From Methyloversatilis sp. (lineage in GTDB: Bacteria; Pseudomonadota; Gammaproteobacteria; Burkholderiales; Rhodocyclaceae), in NCBI GenBank assembly GCA_017984755.1, contig JAGNYW010000001.1, positions 62,001 through 126,000 on the forward strand: a DNA stretch of 64,000 nt, written 5' to 3'. Positions within the stretch are counted from its first letter, which is position 1. The number at the start of each line of letters is the position of its first letter. Under the pieces are notes generated by a model, which was given only the letters and a program-made list of their open reading frames with translations, was not told the origin of the DNA and did not search any database. A program made the position numbers and the translations under genes. Positions 29,866-38,507 of this stretch are shown one piece after another.

Positions 29866-29990
29866 AGGTATGGCGGGCGCCGATTCGCACGACCTGTACG
29901 GGTATTGCGGATCGGGCAGTGGCTGCACGGTGCTGCAGCGAATGTCTCTGCTGGAACACGTCTGCGGAACATTCGGCGATGCAAAAGAAA

Positions 29991-30014
29991 AAAGCCGACA
30001 TCGCTGTCGGCTTT
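29991..30014 (-). terminator. Terminator of tRNA-Leu, possibly bidirectional
   Basis: AAAGCCGACA (29991-30000) / TGTCGGCTTT (30005-30014) with loop TCGC. On the minus strand it is followed by TTTTCTTTT-like sequence (29984-29993), so it ends the tRNA-Leu transcript. On the plus strand it could also stop purA, with a poorer T-run. Confidence 0.85.
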
Positions 30015-30026
30015 CGTCTTTGCTCT

Positions 30027-30111
30027 TGGTGCCCAGGAGAGGACTCGAACCTCCACACCTTGCGGCACTAGTACCTGAAACTAGCGCGTCTACCAATTTC
30101 GCCACCTGGGC
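30027..30111 (-). tRNA. tRNA-Leu (anticodon CAG)
   Basis: 85 bases including encoded CCA. Acceptor GCCCAGG pairs with CCTGGGC. Long variable arm typical of leucine tRNAs. The anticodon stem CTAGT/ACTAG carries loop TTCAGGT, giving CAG, which reads CTG, the dominant Leu codon in this genome. It is divergent from rnr. Confidence 0.95.
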
Positions 30112-30168
30112 AAGAGGCTGCGCATTCTAAAGAAAGCATTTACGTTGTCAAGAGAAACAGAGAAGAGA

Positions 30169-32868
30169 GTGAAACCAGGCAAAGTCAGGCGTGCCGACCC
30201 GTTCCTCGAACGGGAGTCGACGCGCTACGAAAATCCGCTGCCTAGCCGCGAATACATCGTCCAGATACTCGAAGAGGCCGCAATGCCCATGAGCGCCGAC
30301 GAGCTGGCGCAGGCGCTGGACATCCAGCCGCATGAGCGCGAACACTTTGTCCGCCGCCTGGGCGCCATGGAGCGCGAGGCGCAGCTGATGCGCAACCGCC
30401 GCGACGCATACATCATCCCCGACAAGGCGGATCTGGTTGCCGGGCGGGTCGAAGGCCATCCGGACGGTTTCGGATTCGTGATCACCGGTGAGGACAAGGG
30501 AGACGTCTTCCTGAGCGCGCAGGAAATGCGCAGTGTGCTGCACGGTGACCGTGTGCTCGTCCGCATCTCCGGACTCGACCGTCGCGGTCGTCGCGAGGGC
30601 AGGGTGGTCGAAGTCACCGAGCGCGCCAACACCCGGCTGGTCGCCCGTGTGGTCGAAGAGCATGGGGTGCAGTTCTGCATCGCGGAAAATCGCCGCATCC
30701 GCCAGCAGATCGTGCTTGCGGCGCCCGAAAAGGGCCGGCGCACGTTGCGAGCTGTCGCCGGCAGCGTGGTCGAGGTCGAACTGATCGAACAGCCGACGCG
30801 CTACGCCCCGCCGATCGGCCGTGTGGTGGAGGTGCTTGGCAACTACGGCGACTCGGGCATGGAAATCGAGATCGCGCTGCGCAAGCACGACATGCCGCAC
30901 GAATTTTCCGGCAAGGCGGTCGCTGCGGCGAAGCGCCTGCCCGATGAGGTGCGCGAAGCGGACATCGGAAAACGTGAGGATCTTCGTGCGTTGGAACTGG
31001 TCACCATCGACGGCGAAACCGCGCGCGACTTCGATGATGCTGTCTATTGCGAACGCAAGGGACGCGGCTTCCGGTTGATCGTTGCGATCGCGGATGTAAG
31101 CCACTACGTCAAGCCGGGTGCGGCGCTCGACGACGAAGCATTCGAGCGCGGAAACTCGGTCTACTTCCCGCGCCGCGTGATTCCCATGCTGCCGGAGAAA
31201 CTGTCAAACGGTCTGTGTTCGCTCAATCCGCTGGTTGATCGCCTGTGCATGGTGTGCGACATGGACGTGTCGTCGACCGGTGCGATCCAGCGCTTTCGCT
31301 TCTATGCGGCCGTGATGAATTCGAAGGCGCGGTTGACCTACACGGAAGTCGCTGCCGCACTGTACGAAAAGGACGCTTCGGCACGCGAACGTCTGCAGCC
31401 GCTGCTGCCGCGACTTGAAGCGCTCGATGCCGTGTTCCGTGTTTTCGAGAAGGCGCGTGCCAAACGCGGGGCGATCGATTTCGAAACCATCGAAACGCTG
31501 ATGCTGTTCAACGACGAGGGCAAGATCGACCGCATCGTGCCGTACGCGCGCAACGATGCGCATCGCCTGATCGAGGAATGCATGCTGGCGGCCAACGTGT
31601 GTGCCTCGCGCTTTCTCGAGGAAAGCAAGCAGCCGACACTTTACCGTGTTCATGAAGGCCCGAGCGAAGACCGCCTGCTGAAGCTGCGCACATTCCTCGG
31701 TGAATTCGGTTTTCAGCTGGGTGGCGGCGACAAGCCGCACGCCAAGGATTATGCGGCACTGCTCGCACTGATCGGCGATCGACCGGACAGGCAGTTGCTG
31801 CAGACGGTCATGCTGCGGTCGTTGCGTCAGGCGGTGTACAGCCCGGACAACGTGGGGCATTTCGGTCTCGCCTACGAGGCCTACACGCACTTCACGTCGC
31901 CGATTCGCCGCTATCCCGATCTGCTGGTTCATCGGGCGATCAAGGCGGCGCTGGTGAAGAAGCGTTACGAGCCGGGTGACTGGTCAGACATCGGCCTGCA
32001 TTGTTCGACCACGGAGCGGCGTGCCGACGAAGCCAGTCGTGACGTGCAGAACTGGCTCAAGTGTTATTTCATGCAGGATCATGTCGGCGAGGAATTCGAG
32101 GGCAGTGTGTCGGCCGTCGTGCCGTTCGGTCTTTTCGTCGCGCTCGACAATGTGTTCATCGAGGGGCTGGTTCATATTTCGGAACTGGGAGCCGACTACT
32201 TCCACTACGACGAGGGCAAGCATCGCCTGGTCGGCGAACGCAGCGGACGCATGTATCGCCTGGCGGACCGGGTGCGCATTCAGGTTGTGCGTGTGGACCT
32301 CGACAACACGCGCATCGAATTCCGCCTGGCCGGCGGCAGTGCCGACGATTTTGCGCGTGTTCCGCGTGCTACCCGGACGCAGGACGCATCCGTCAGAGGG
32401 CGGAAACCGCGACACGAGCCGCATCAGGTTCAGGTCAGGCCGGCAGACGACGTTTCTGCGGGATCCGGGCGTGCGAAAAAGTCCGGGCTGAAATCCGCTG
32501 CGAAGTCGGCTGTGAAACCGGTTGCCGTCGCACCTGCAGCAGTGATGCCGGCCGTGAAGTCCGCTGCAAAGTCTCGCAAGGCAACGAAGGCGCCGAAGCA
32601 GGCGCCGGCAGGAAAAGCTCCGGTCAAGGCGCCGAGGGCAGCGAAGACCGTGGTTGCGAGGGCTGCTTCAGGGATTTCGGGTTCGGCTGGCGGCAAGGCT
32701 TCGTCGGGCGCTTCCGGGAAATCGGTCAAATCGGTGAAGCAACCCAAGTCCGTGATACCGACGATGTCTGCAAAAACGGCCAAGTCATCGGGATCGCCCA
32801 GGTCGAAGCCACCCAAGGCAGCCAAGCCTGCGAAGGCATCTCGCGCGAAGACGGGAGCCGGCAAATGA
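30169..32868 (+). CDS. rnr: Ribonuclease R
   Basis: 899 residues from GTG 30169, chosen for the purine-rich AGAGAAGAGA just ahead; TTG 30145 in the same frame is an alternative. Order: N-terminal winged helix ([20 protein letters not shown]), cold-shock domains, RNB nuclease domain with the metal-binding aspartates of [13 protein letters not shown] near residue 285, then an S1 domain ([19 protein letters not shown]). It degrades structured RNA 3' to 5'. The last 170 or so residues are a low-complexity Lys/Ala/Ser/Pro tail, long and basic for this family. It overlaps rlmB by four bases, a typical pairing. Confidence 0.94.
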   Translation: MKPGKVRRADPFLERESTRYENPLPSREYIVQILEEAAMPMSADELAQALDIQPHEREHFVRRLGAMEREAQLMRNRRDAYIIPDKADLVAGRVEGHPDGFGFVITGEDKGDVFLSAQEMRSVLHGDRVLVRISGLDRRGRREGRVVEVTERANTRLVARVVEEHGVQFCIAENRRIRQQIVLAAPEKGRRTLRAVAGSVVEVELIEQPTRYAPPIGRVVEVLGNYGDSGMEIEIALRKHDMPHEFSGKAVAAAKRLPDEVREADIGKREDLRALELVTIDGETARDFDDAVYCERKGRGFRLIVAIADVSHYVKPGAALDDEAFERGNSVYFPRRVIPMLPEKLSNGLCSLNPLVDRLCMVCDMDVSSTGAIQRFRFYAAVMNSKARLTYTEVAAALYEKDASARERLQPLLPRLEALDAVFRVFEKARAKRGAIDFETIETLMLFNDEGKIDRIVPYARNDAHRLIEECMLAANVCASRFLEESKQPTLYRVHEGPSEDRLLKLRTFLGEFGFQLGGGDKPHAKDYAALLALIGDRPDRQLLQTVMLRSLRQAVYSPDNVGHFGLAYEAYTHFTSPIRRYPDLLVHRAIKAALVKKRYEPGDWSDIGLHCSTTERRADEASRDVQNWLKCYFMQDHVGEEFEGSVSAVVPFGLFVALDNVFIEGLVHISELGADYFHYDEGKHRLVGERSGRMYRLADRVRIQVVRVDLDNTRIEFRLAGGSADDFARVPRATRTQDASVRGRKPRHEPHQVQVRPADDVSAGSGRAKKSGLKSAAKSAVKPVAVAPAAVMPAVKSAAKSRKATKAPKQAPAGKAPVKAPRAAKTVVARAASGISGSAGGKASSGASGKSVKSVKQPKSVIPTMSAKTAKSSGSPRSKPPKAAKPAKASRAKTGAGK

Positions 32869-33620
32869 GTGGCGATACCCGTTACATCTTCGGTTTCCAC
32901 GCCGTGACGGCCAAGATTCGTCACGCCCCTGACAGCGTCAAGGAAGTGTATGTGTCCGCTGCTCGTCAGGACGGGCGCATGCGGGATCTCGTACGCGCTG
33001 TAGAGGCGGCGGGCGTCAAGCTGTTGCAGACGGATCCGGCGCGGCTCGACGGACTGGCCGGTGGTGCCGCGCGGCATCAGGGTGTCGTGGCGCGGGTGCT
33101 GGCGCAGATTCCCTACCGGTCGCTCGACGATGTACTCGATGCTTTGGCGGAGCCGCCGCTGCTGCTCGTGCTCGACGGCATCCAGGATCCGCACAACCTC
33201 GGCGCCTGCCTGCGTGTGGCGGATGCCGCCGGCGCACACGCCGTGGTGGCGCCCCGCGACCGCGCCGTGGGACTGAACGCGACTGCCATCAAGGTGGCTA
33301 GCGGCGCTGCGGATACGGTTCCCTATGTCACGGTGACCAACCTGGCACGCAGTCTGCGCGAGATGAAGGAGCGCGACATCCTCACCATCGGCGCAGCCAG
33401 CGAAGTTACGCAGTCGATGTATTCCATCGATCAGTCGGGGGCGGTCGCGTGGGTGCTCGGGGCAGAGGGTGAAGGCATGAGAAGGCTGACGCGCGAAACG
33501 GCCGACGTGCTGGCAATGATCCCCATGCACGGTACGGTGGAGAGCCTGAACGTGTCGGTCGCGAGCGGTATCTGCCTGTTCGAGGCGCGCCGCCAGCGCA
33601 GTGCCCGCATCGGCTTGTAA
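32865..33620 (+). CDS. rlmB: 23S rRNA 2'-O-ribose methyltransferase RlmB
   Basis: 251 residues from ATG 32865, which overlaps the rnr stop. SpoU family enzyme that methylates G2251. The N-terminal substrate-binding domain begins [14 protein letters not shown]. The SPOUT knot motifs are [33 protein letters not shown] and [20 protein letters not shown]. The frame is open far upstream inside rnr but that part is not conserved. Cotranscribed with rnr. Confidence 0.96.
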   Translation: MSGDTRYIFGFHAVTAKIRHAPDSVKEVYVSAARQDGRMRDLVRAVEAAGVKLLQTDPARLDGLAGGAARHQGVVARVLAQIPYRSLDDVLDALAEPPLLLVLDGIQDPHNLGACLRVADAAGAHAVVAPRDRAVGLNATAIKVASGAADTVPYVTVTNLARSLREMKERDILTIGAASEVTQSMYSIDQSGAVAWVLGAEGEGMRRLTRETADVLAMIPMHGTVESLNVSVASGICLFEARRQRSARIGL

Positions 33621-33644
33621 CAAGGCCTGTACGCAAGCTATACT
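33615..33644 (+). promoter_or_regulatory. Candidate promoter of the rpsF operon
   Basis: TTGTAA (33615-33620), which includes the rlmB stop codon, and TATACT (33639-33644), spacing 18 bases. A leader of about 90 bases to rpsF follows. Confidence 0.6.
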
Positions 33645-33692
33645 TATAGGCTTACCTTGCCTCACCGGACTCGCATGCCGGGAGGCTTAACC

Positions 33693-33721
33693 GCCGATTG
33701 CCTGCTGCAAGGCAGGCCGGC
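33693..33721 (+). promoter_or_regulatory. rpsF leader stem-loop, possible S6:S18 autoregulatory site
   Basis: Outer stem GCCG (33693-33696) / CGGC (33718-33721), a one-sided ATT bulge, and inner stem GCCTGC (33700-33705) / GCAGGC (33712-33717). It ends about 10 bases before the Shine-Dalgarno. In several bacteria the S6:S18 complex represses its own operon through a bulged leader hairpin with a CCG element; a CCG lies at 33691-33693. The match to that motif is not verified. Confidence 0.4.
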
Positions 33722-33742
33722 AAAAAACCGCAAGGAGATTAC

Positions 33743-34150
33743 ATGCGACATTACGAAGTTGTTTTCATCGTCCATCCGGACCAGAGCGAGCAGGTGCCTG
33801 CGATGGTCGATCGCTACCGTACGCTGGTCACCGGCCGCAGCGGCAGCATCCACCGTCTGGAAGACTGGGGCCGCCGTCAGCTGGCCTACCCGATCCAGAA
33901 GGTGCACAAGGCCCACTACGTGCTCATGAACATCGAGTGCGACAACGAAACCCTGGCCGAGCTCGAACACGCCTTCAAGTTCAATGACGCAGTGCTGCGT
34001 CATCTGACGATCAAGATGCGCAAGGCGGTTGTCACGCCTTCGCCGATGATGAAGGAAGAAAAGTCACGCTCACTGCTCGCCCCGGCTGCTGAATCTGCGC
34101 CGGCCGCAGAAGCGGAAGTGGAAGTGGCCGCAGAACAGCCGGCCGCTTGA
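33743..34150 (+). CDS. rpsF: 30S ribosomal protein S6
   Basis: 135 residues from ATG 33743, with a strong AAGGAG at 33732-33737. Conserved start [19 protein letters not shown] and the motif [20 protein letters not shown]. The C-terminal about 30 residues are an Ala/Glu-rich tail, as in other Betaproteobacteria. First gene of rpsF-priB-rpsR-rplI. The stop overlaps the priB start by four bases. Confidence 0.97.
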   Translation: MRHYEVVFIVHPDQSEQVPAMVDRYRTLVTGRSGSIHRLEDWGRRQLAYPIQKVHKAHYVLMNIECDNETLAELEHAFKFNDAVLRHLTIKMRKAVVTPSPMMKEEKSRSLLAPAAESAPAAEAEVEVAAEQPAA

Positions 34151-34530
34151 CAGCGGAGAACGGGGTCACGAGAAGAGATTCGGGCAGTTCAGAGGAAGCG
34201 GGGAATCAGGTTCAGGTTCGTGGCGCGGCAGTCAATAGTTTCAGACTCCACGGCAGATTGCTCGAATCGGATGCCCTGAGGCAAACCCCGGCTGGCGTGC
34301 CGGTCCTGCGAGGATGTCTTGAACATCTTTCGCAGCAGATCGAAAACGGTGCGCCGCGCGAAGTCAGGCTGGAAATGAACTTCGTGCTGCTGGGTGATCA
34401 GGCCAGACTCCTCTCGGCAAGCCCGCTCGGAACCACGTTCATTGCGCAGGGATTCATGGCTGCCCGCAGTGCGAAAAGCAAGCAGGCAGTCATGCACATA
34501 AACAGTATCGAATTCGTGACGGGCAGCTGA
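34147..34530 (+). CDS. priB: Primosomal replication protein N (PriB)
   Basis: 127 residues, TTG start overlapping the rpsF stop; no ATG or GTG is available before the conserved region, so the start may include about 20 non-conserved residues. An OB-fold single-strand DNA-binding protein: [20 protein letters not shown] then [11 protein letters not shown], and [20 protein letters not shown]. PriB helps PriA restart stalled forks. It lies between rpsF and rpsR, the normal place. dnaB is 1.3 kb downstream. Confidence 0.92.
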   Translation: MTAENGVTRRDSGSSEEAGNQVQVRGAAVNSFRLHGRLLESDALRQTPAGVPVLRGCLEHLSQQIENGAPREVRLEMNFVLLGDQARLLSASPLGTTFIAQGFMAARSAKSKQAVMHINSIEFVTGS

Positions 34531-34564
34531 TTCGGCGACCGTTGCAAAAATGGAAGGAACCACC

Positions 34565-34837
34565 ATGGCTTTCAGACCGAAAAACGCTAAGAAGAAGGAC
34601 GATCGCGGCTCGCGCAGCATGTTCAAGCGCCGCAAGTTCTGCCGCTTCAGCGCCGAGAAGATCGAAGAGATCGATTACAAGGACGTTGAAATCCTCAAGG
34701 ACTTCATCTCCGAGAACGGCAAGATCATGCCGGCTCGCCTGACCGGCACCCGCGCCGGCTATCAGCGCCAGCTGTCGACGGCCATCAAGCGCGCGCGCTT
34801 CCTGGCCCTCATGCCTTTCACCGACCTGCACCAGTAA
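34565..34837 (+). CDS. rpsR: 30S ribosomal protein S18
   Basis: 90 residues from ATG 34565 with Shine-Dalgarno GGAAGGA; an in-frame ATG 15 bases earlier is not conserved. Motifs [19 protein letters not shown] and [20 protein letters not shown] are typical. S18 binds S6 on the 30S platform. Confidence 0.97.
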   Translation: MAFRPKNAKKKDDRGSRSMFKRRKFCRFSAEKIEEIDYKDVEILKDFISENGKIMPARLTGTRAGYQRQLSTAIKRARFLALMPFTDLHQ

Positions 34838-34851
34838 GCGAGGAGACGACC

Positions 34852-35301
34852 ATGCAAATCATTCTGATGGACAAAGTCGCCAAGCTGGGCGATCTCGGTG
34901 ATGTCGTGAAGGTGCGTGACGGTTACGCCCGCAACTTCCTGATTCCGACCGGCCGTGCAAAGCGTGTCACCCCGGAAAATCTGGCTGTTTTCGAGGCGCG
35001 CCGTGCGGAACTGGAAAAGGCCGCTGCAGAGCGTCTGGCCGGTGCCAGGGCCGTCGCTGAAAAGCTGGAAGGTTTCACCGTGAAGATCGCCCGCAAGGCT
35101 GGTGTTGACGGTCGCCTGTTCGGTTCTGTGTCGACGTCCGATATCGCCGAGGCACTGACCGCTGCATCGTTCCCGGTCGACAAGTCGATGGTCCGCATGC
35201 CGGACGGTCCGGTGAAGGCAGTCAGCGAAACGCCGTTCGAAATCGCGCTGCATTCGGACGTGATCGCCACGGTCACCGTGTCGGTCGTCGGCGAAAGCTG
35301 A
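34852..35301 (+). CDS. rplI: 50S ribosomal protein L9
   Basis: 149 residues, the standard length. N-terminal domain [20 protein letters not shown] and [17 protein letters not shown], a long central helix, and a C-terminal domain ([20 protein letters not shown]). Last gene of the operon; a good terminator follows 33 bases after the stop. Confidence 0.97.
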   Translation: MQIILMDKVAKLGDLGDVVKVRDGYARNFLIPTGRAKRVTPENLAVFEARRAELEKAAAERLAGARAVAEKLEGFTVKIARKAGVDGRLFGSVSTSDIAEALTAASFPVDKSMVRMPDGPVKAVSETPFEIALHSDVIATVTVSVVGES

Positions 35302-35333
35302 AGACGCTCTGCCCTTGCGGGCAGCGCTGGAAG

Positions 35334-35358
35334 AGGCCACCTCCGGGTGGCCTTTTTT
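35334..35358 (+). terminator. Intrinsic terminator after rplI
   Basis: AGGCCACC (35334-35341) / GGTGGCCT (35346-35353), loop TCCG, followed by TTTTTT to 35358. Confidence 0.93.
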
Positions 35359-35367
35359 CTTGCTGAT

Positions 35368-35399
35368 TCATCCACCGCGCTTCCCACAGCTTATCCACA
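35368..35399. promoter_or_regulatory. Row of DnaA-box-like sites upstream of dnaB
   Basis: TTATCCACA at 35391-35399 is a perfect DnaA box. Two weaker sites precede it in the same orientation: TCATCCACC (35368-35376, 7 of 9) and CTTCCCACA (35380-35388, 6 of 9). Start-to-start distances are 12 and 11 bases, close to one helical turn. Confidence 0.65.
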
Positions 35400-35409
35400 G
35401 CTTGCTCCA

Positions 35410-35438
35410 TTGTGTCCTGCACCCTGCAGGGCTAGATT
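35410..35438 (+). promoter_or_regulatory. Candidate dnaB promoter
   Basis: TTGTGT (35410-35415) and TAGATT (35433-35438) with 17-base spacing. The perfect DnaA box ends 10 bases before the -35 box, a position suited to activation. Confidence 0.5.
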
Positions 35439-35480
35439 GCGGTATTGCCGACGCCGGTTCCAGACAATGAAGAAGACAAC

Positions 35481-36896
35481 ATGAGCAGCGTTCGCAACGC
35501 ACAGGCCCCTGAAGTGCAGGCCGCACAGGCTGCGCAGGACAGGCAGGTGGCGGCGCTGAAGCTGCCCCCGCATTCGATCGAGGCGGAACAGTCCCTGATC
35601 GGCGGCCTGCTGCTCGACAACAGCACGTGGGACCGGGTAGGCGACCAGGTCAGCGAAGCTGACTTCTACCGTGATGATCATCGCCGCATCTTCCGTCATA
35701 TCGCCAGGCTGATCGAACAGGGCAAGCCGGCGGACGTGGTGACTGTCTACGAGTCCATCGAAAAGTCTGATGAAGCACAGCAGACTGGCGGAATGGCCTA
35801 TCTCGGAGAAATCGCCAACAACACGCCTTCTGCGGCAAACATCCGGCGGTATGCGGAAATCGTTCGCGAACGCGCCATCCTGCGCAAGCTGGTCAGCGTA
35901 GGTGACGAGATTGCAGCCAGCGCGCTGTCACCACGCGGGCGCGATGCAAAGACTCTGCTGGACGAAGCCGAATCCAGGATATTCGAGATTGCCGAAGCCG
36001 GTGCGTCGAGTGGTTCGGGTTTCGTCGCGATCCAGCCGCTGCTGGTGCAGGTGGTCAATCGCATACAGGAACTGTACGACCGCGACGATCCGTCCGACGT
36101 GACCGGCGTGCCGACCGGATACGTCGATCTGGACGCGAAGACGGCCGGTCTCCAGCCGGGCGACATGGTCATCGTCGCAGGCCGCCCGGCCATGGGCAAG
36201 ACCTCGTTCGCATTGAACATCGCCGAGCATGTCGCGGTGGATCTCGGTCTCCCGGTGGCGATCTTTTCCCTTGAAATGCCGGGCACGCAACTGGCCATGC
36301 GTTTCGTGTCGTCGGTCGCCAAGATCGATCAGGGTCGCCTGCGCACCGGACGTCTGACGGATGACGACTGGGGCCGGCTCACCATGGCGCTGGGCAAGCT
36401 GCATGAAGCGCCCATCCACATCGACGAAACCGGCGGCATCAATCCGACCGATCTGCGCGCAAGGGCGCGTCGGTTGTACCGTCAGTGCGGCAAGCTCGGC
36501 TTGATCGTGGTCGATTACCTGCAGCTGATGTCCGGGACGCGGGACGGCGAGAACCGGACCGCGGAAATTTCTGAGATATCACGTTCAATCAAGTCGTTGG
36601 CCAAGGAGCTTCATGTGCCGATCATTGCGCTGTCGCAGTTGAATCGTGCGCTCGAGCAGCGGCCGAACAAGCGGCCGGTGATGAGCGACCTGCGCGAATC
36701 GGGCGCCATCGAGCAGGACGCAGACATCATCATGTTCATCTATCGCGACGAGGTCTACAACCAGGACTCGCAGGACAAGGGACTGGCCGAAATCATCATC
36801 GGCAAGCACCGGAACGGCCCGACCGGAACCGTCGTTCTTGGTTTCCAGGGCGAACACACCCGTTTCGTCAATGCGGCACGACCGGGTCAGTACTGA
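35481..36896 (+). CDS. dnaB: Replicative DNA helicase DnaB
   Basis: 471 residues from ATG 35481; a TTG 36 bases earlier is in frame but gives a non-conserved start. N-terminal domain LPPHSIEAEQSLIGGLLLD, linker, then RecA-like core with Walker A GRPAMGKT near residue 235, LIVVDYLQLMSG and ALSQLNRALEQRPNKRPVMS. It unwinds DNA at the replication fork as a hexamer. The nearby priB, and DnaA boxes upstream, fit a replication context. Confidence 0.97.
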   Translation: MSSVRNAQAPEVQAAQAAQDRQVAALKLPPHSIEAEQSLIGGLLLDNSTWDRVGDQVSEADFYRDDHRRIFRHIARLIEQGKPADVVTVYESIEKSDEAQQTGGMAYLGEIANNTPSAANIRRYAEIVRERAILRKLVSVGDEIAASALSPRGRDAKTLLDEAESRIFEIAEAGASSGSGFVAIQPLLVQVVNRIQELYDRDDPSDVTGVPTGYVDLDAKTAGLQPGDMVIVAGRPAMGKTSFALNIAEHVAVDLGLPVAIFSLEMPGTQLAMRFVSSVAKIDQGRLRTGRLTDDDWGRLTMALGKLHEAPIHIDETGGINPTDLRARARRLYRQCGKLGLIVVDYLQLMSGTRDGENRTAEISEISRSIKSLAKELHVPIIALSQLNRALEQRPNKRPVMSDLRESGAIEQDADIIMFIYRDEVYNQDSQDKGLAEIIIGKHRNGPTGTVVLGFQGEHTRFVNAARPGQY

Positions 36897-36908
36897 GGTT
36901 GGTCGCAG

Positions 36909-38015
36909 ATGAACACGTGGTTGCGCCGTCTGCTGATCGGCTCAGCACTGCTCGTCCTGTTGCTGCTGATCGCCTTCCAGGTGGCGGTGCGTACCTTGCG
37001 TGCGCAGGTGGAAAGTGCGCTCGGTCCGCGCGGAGAAGTTGCACGGATAGAGCTCGGACTGCGTGCCGTGGTGCTGCATGATCTGAAGATCCGCGCCGAT
37101 CGAGAAGGAAAGATACCGTGGCCAGCCGAAGACGAACTGCGTGCGCGGCGGGTGGTGGTGGTACCGCAGGTGCGCGACCTGCTGTCAGCCAGGGTGCGCG
37201 TCGCATGCATCGAGGTGGAAGGTGGCTACCTGTCCATGCTCCGCACCCGTGACGGCGCACTGCGGGTGCTGCCGGCGCTTCTGGACATGTCCGGCACGCA
37301 GGCGAAGCCGAATGAGGTGCCCGGCGCGTTGCCGGAAATCCTGATCGATCGCATCGAACTGCGCGACAGCTCGGTGGATTTCTTCGATGCCAGTGTGCGC
37401 AGGACGCCGCACAGGCTGGCGCTGGAAAAAGTGACGGCAGACGTCGGGCCGATCGATCTGCCGAAGCTGGAGGGCAGGGTGGCGGTCGGAATCACTGCAG
37501 CCTTGCCCGGTCCCCGGAACGAAGGAGAACTCAGCCTGACCGGGCACATCGTGCCGGCGACGCGTGATGCCCGGCTCGATTTCGCGTTGCGTCAGGTCGA
37601 CGTGCGCGTCTTCCAGCCCTATCTGATCCAGGCTGCTGAAACCGGCGTGAAACGCGGTACGCTGGATCTCGATCTTAAAGCCACGGTGTCCGACAATGTC
37701 CTCATGGCGCCCGGCAAACTCACGCTGACTTCGCTCGAACTGTCATCCGGCAACACCTTCATGGGCATGCCCCGGGCCGCGGTGGTCGGTCTGCTGAAGG
37801 ACAGGAACCAGCGCATCAGCGTCGACTTCACGCTTCAGGGGCGGCTGGACGATCCGGCCTTTTCCTTGAACGAAGGGTTCTCCACACGCGTCGCGACCTC
37901 TGTGGCCGAGTCACTGGGTGTCAGCCTTGGCGGGCTGGTGCGTGGCGTCGGCAGCGCCGGCAGTTCGGTCGTGAAGGGCGTGGGCGAAGCGGTGGCAAAG
38001 CTGTTCGGAAACTGA
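36909..38015 (+). CDS. AsmA/DUF748-like membrane-anchored periplasmic protein
   Basis: 368 residues. N-terminal membrane helix (LLIGSALLVLLLLIAFQVAV) then a long periplasmic part rich in beta strands (ARIELGLRAVVLHDLKI, LPEILIDRIELRDSSVDFFD, PKLEGRVAVGITAALPG). This pattern is seen in AsmA and DUF748 proteins, thought to act in lipid transport or outer-membrane homeostasis. Gly/Val/Ser-rich C-terminus. It starts 12 bases after dnaB and may be read from the same transcript. Exact family is uncertain. Confidence 0.75.
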   Translation: MNTWLRRLLIGSALLVLLLLIAFQVAVRTLRAQVESALGPRGEVARIELGLRAVVLHDLKIRADREGKIPWPAEDELRARRVVVVPQVRDLLSARVRVACIEVEGGYLSMLRTRDGALRVLPALLDMSGTQAKPNEVPGALPEILIDRIELRDSSVDFFDASVRRTPHRLALEKVTADVGPIDLPKLEGRVAVGITAALPGPRNEGELSLTGHIVPATRDARLDFALRQVDVRVFQPYLIQAAETGVKRGTLDLDLKATVSDNVLMAPGKLTLTSLELSSGNTFMGMPRAAVVGLLKDRNQRISVDFTLQGRLDDPAFSLNEGFSTRVATSVAESLGVSLGGLVRGVGSAGSSVVKGVGEAVAKLFGN

Positions 38016-38026
38016 AGCTCTTGCGC

Positions 38027-38485
38027 TCAGGCTGCGTTCTGCGATGCGTTCCCGTCACCCTTCAGCCGCACGCTCAGTTTCTGCAGTTCGCTGCGCATGC
38101 GCGCCATGACGTCGGGCGCCAGACCCGATTGCATCGACACTTCGATGTGCACGGTCTGCGCGTGTTCCCGCAGATCCCGCCCGGTATCGGTCAGTCGTAT
38201 TTCAAGCGCCCGTTCATCTACCCGGCTGCGCTCGCGCGTGATGTAACCGCTGGCCTCGAGTCGCTTCAACAGCGGCGTGAGCGTGGGTGAGTCGAGATCG
38301 AGACGTTCCGCCAGTGCCTTGAGCGTCAGCGCATCTTCCTGCCACAGCACCAGCATGACCAGGTATTGCGGGTAGGTGAGCCCGAGCGCCTTGAGCCCCG
38401 GCGAGTAGCAGCGGGTGATGGCGTGGGTCGCTGCATAGAGGGCGAAACAAAGCTGCTGGTCCAGCAACATCGGATCGATGATCAT
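38027..38485 (-). CDS. ohrR: MarR-family regulator, OhrR type
   Basis: 152 residues from ATG 38485, preceded by GGAAGGAG; the frame is open 51 bases further. The N-terminus LLDQQLCFALYAATHAITR carries Cys13 at the position of the peroxide-sensing cysteine of OhrR. Then comes a winged helix (LTLKALAERLDLDSPTLTPL, RLEASGYITRERSRVDER). OhrR represses ohr until oxidised by organic hydroperoxide. No ohr gene is in the window. It is 22 bases downstream of the PhoH gene, same strand. Confidence 0.87.
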   Translation of the reverse strand: MIIDPMLLDQQLCFALYAATHAITRCYSPGLKALGLTYPQYLVMLVLWQEDALTLKALAERLDLDSPTLTPLLKRLEASGYITRERSRVDERALEIRLTDTGRDLREHAQTVHIEVSMQSGLAPDVMARMRSELQKLSVRLKGDGNASQNAA

Positions 38486-38507
38486 GGTTCTGTCTCCTTC
38501 CGGCGAT

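Noticed and set aside
32061..32864. Long N-terminal extension of RlmB
   Set aside because: The open frame lies inside rnr in another phase; the conserved RlmB starts at 32865.
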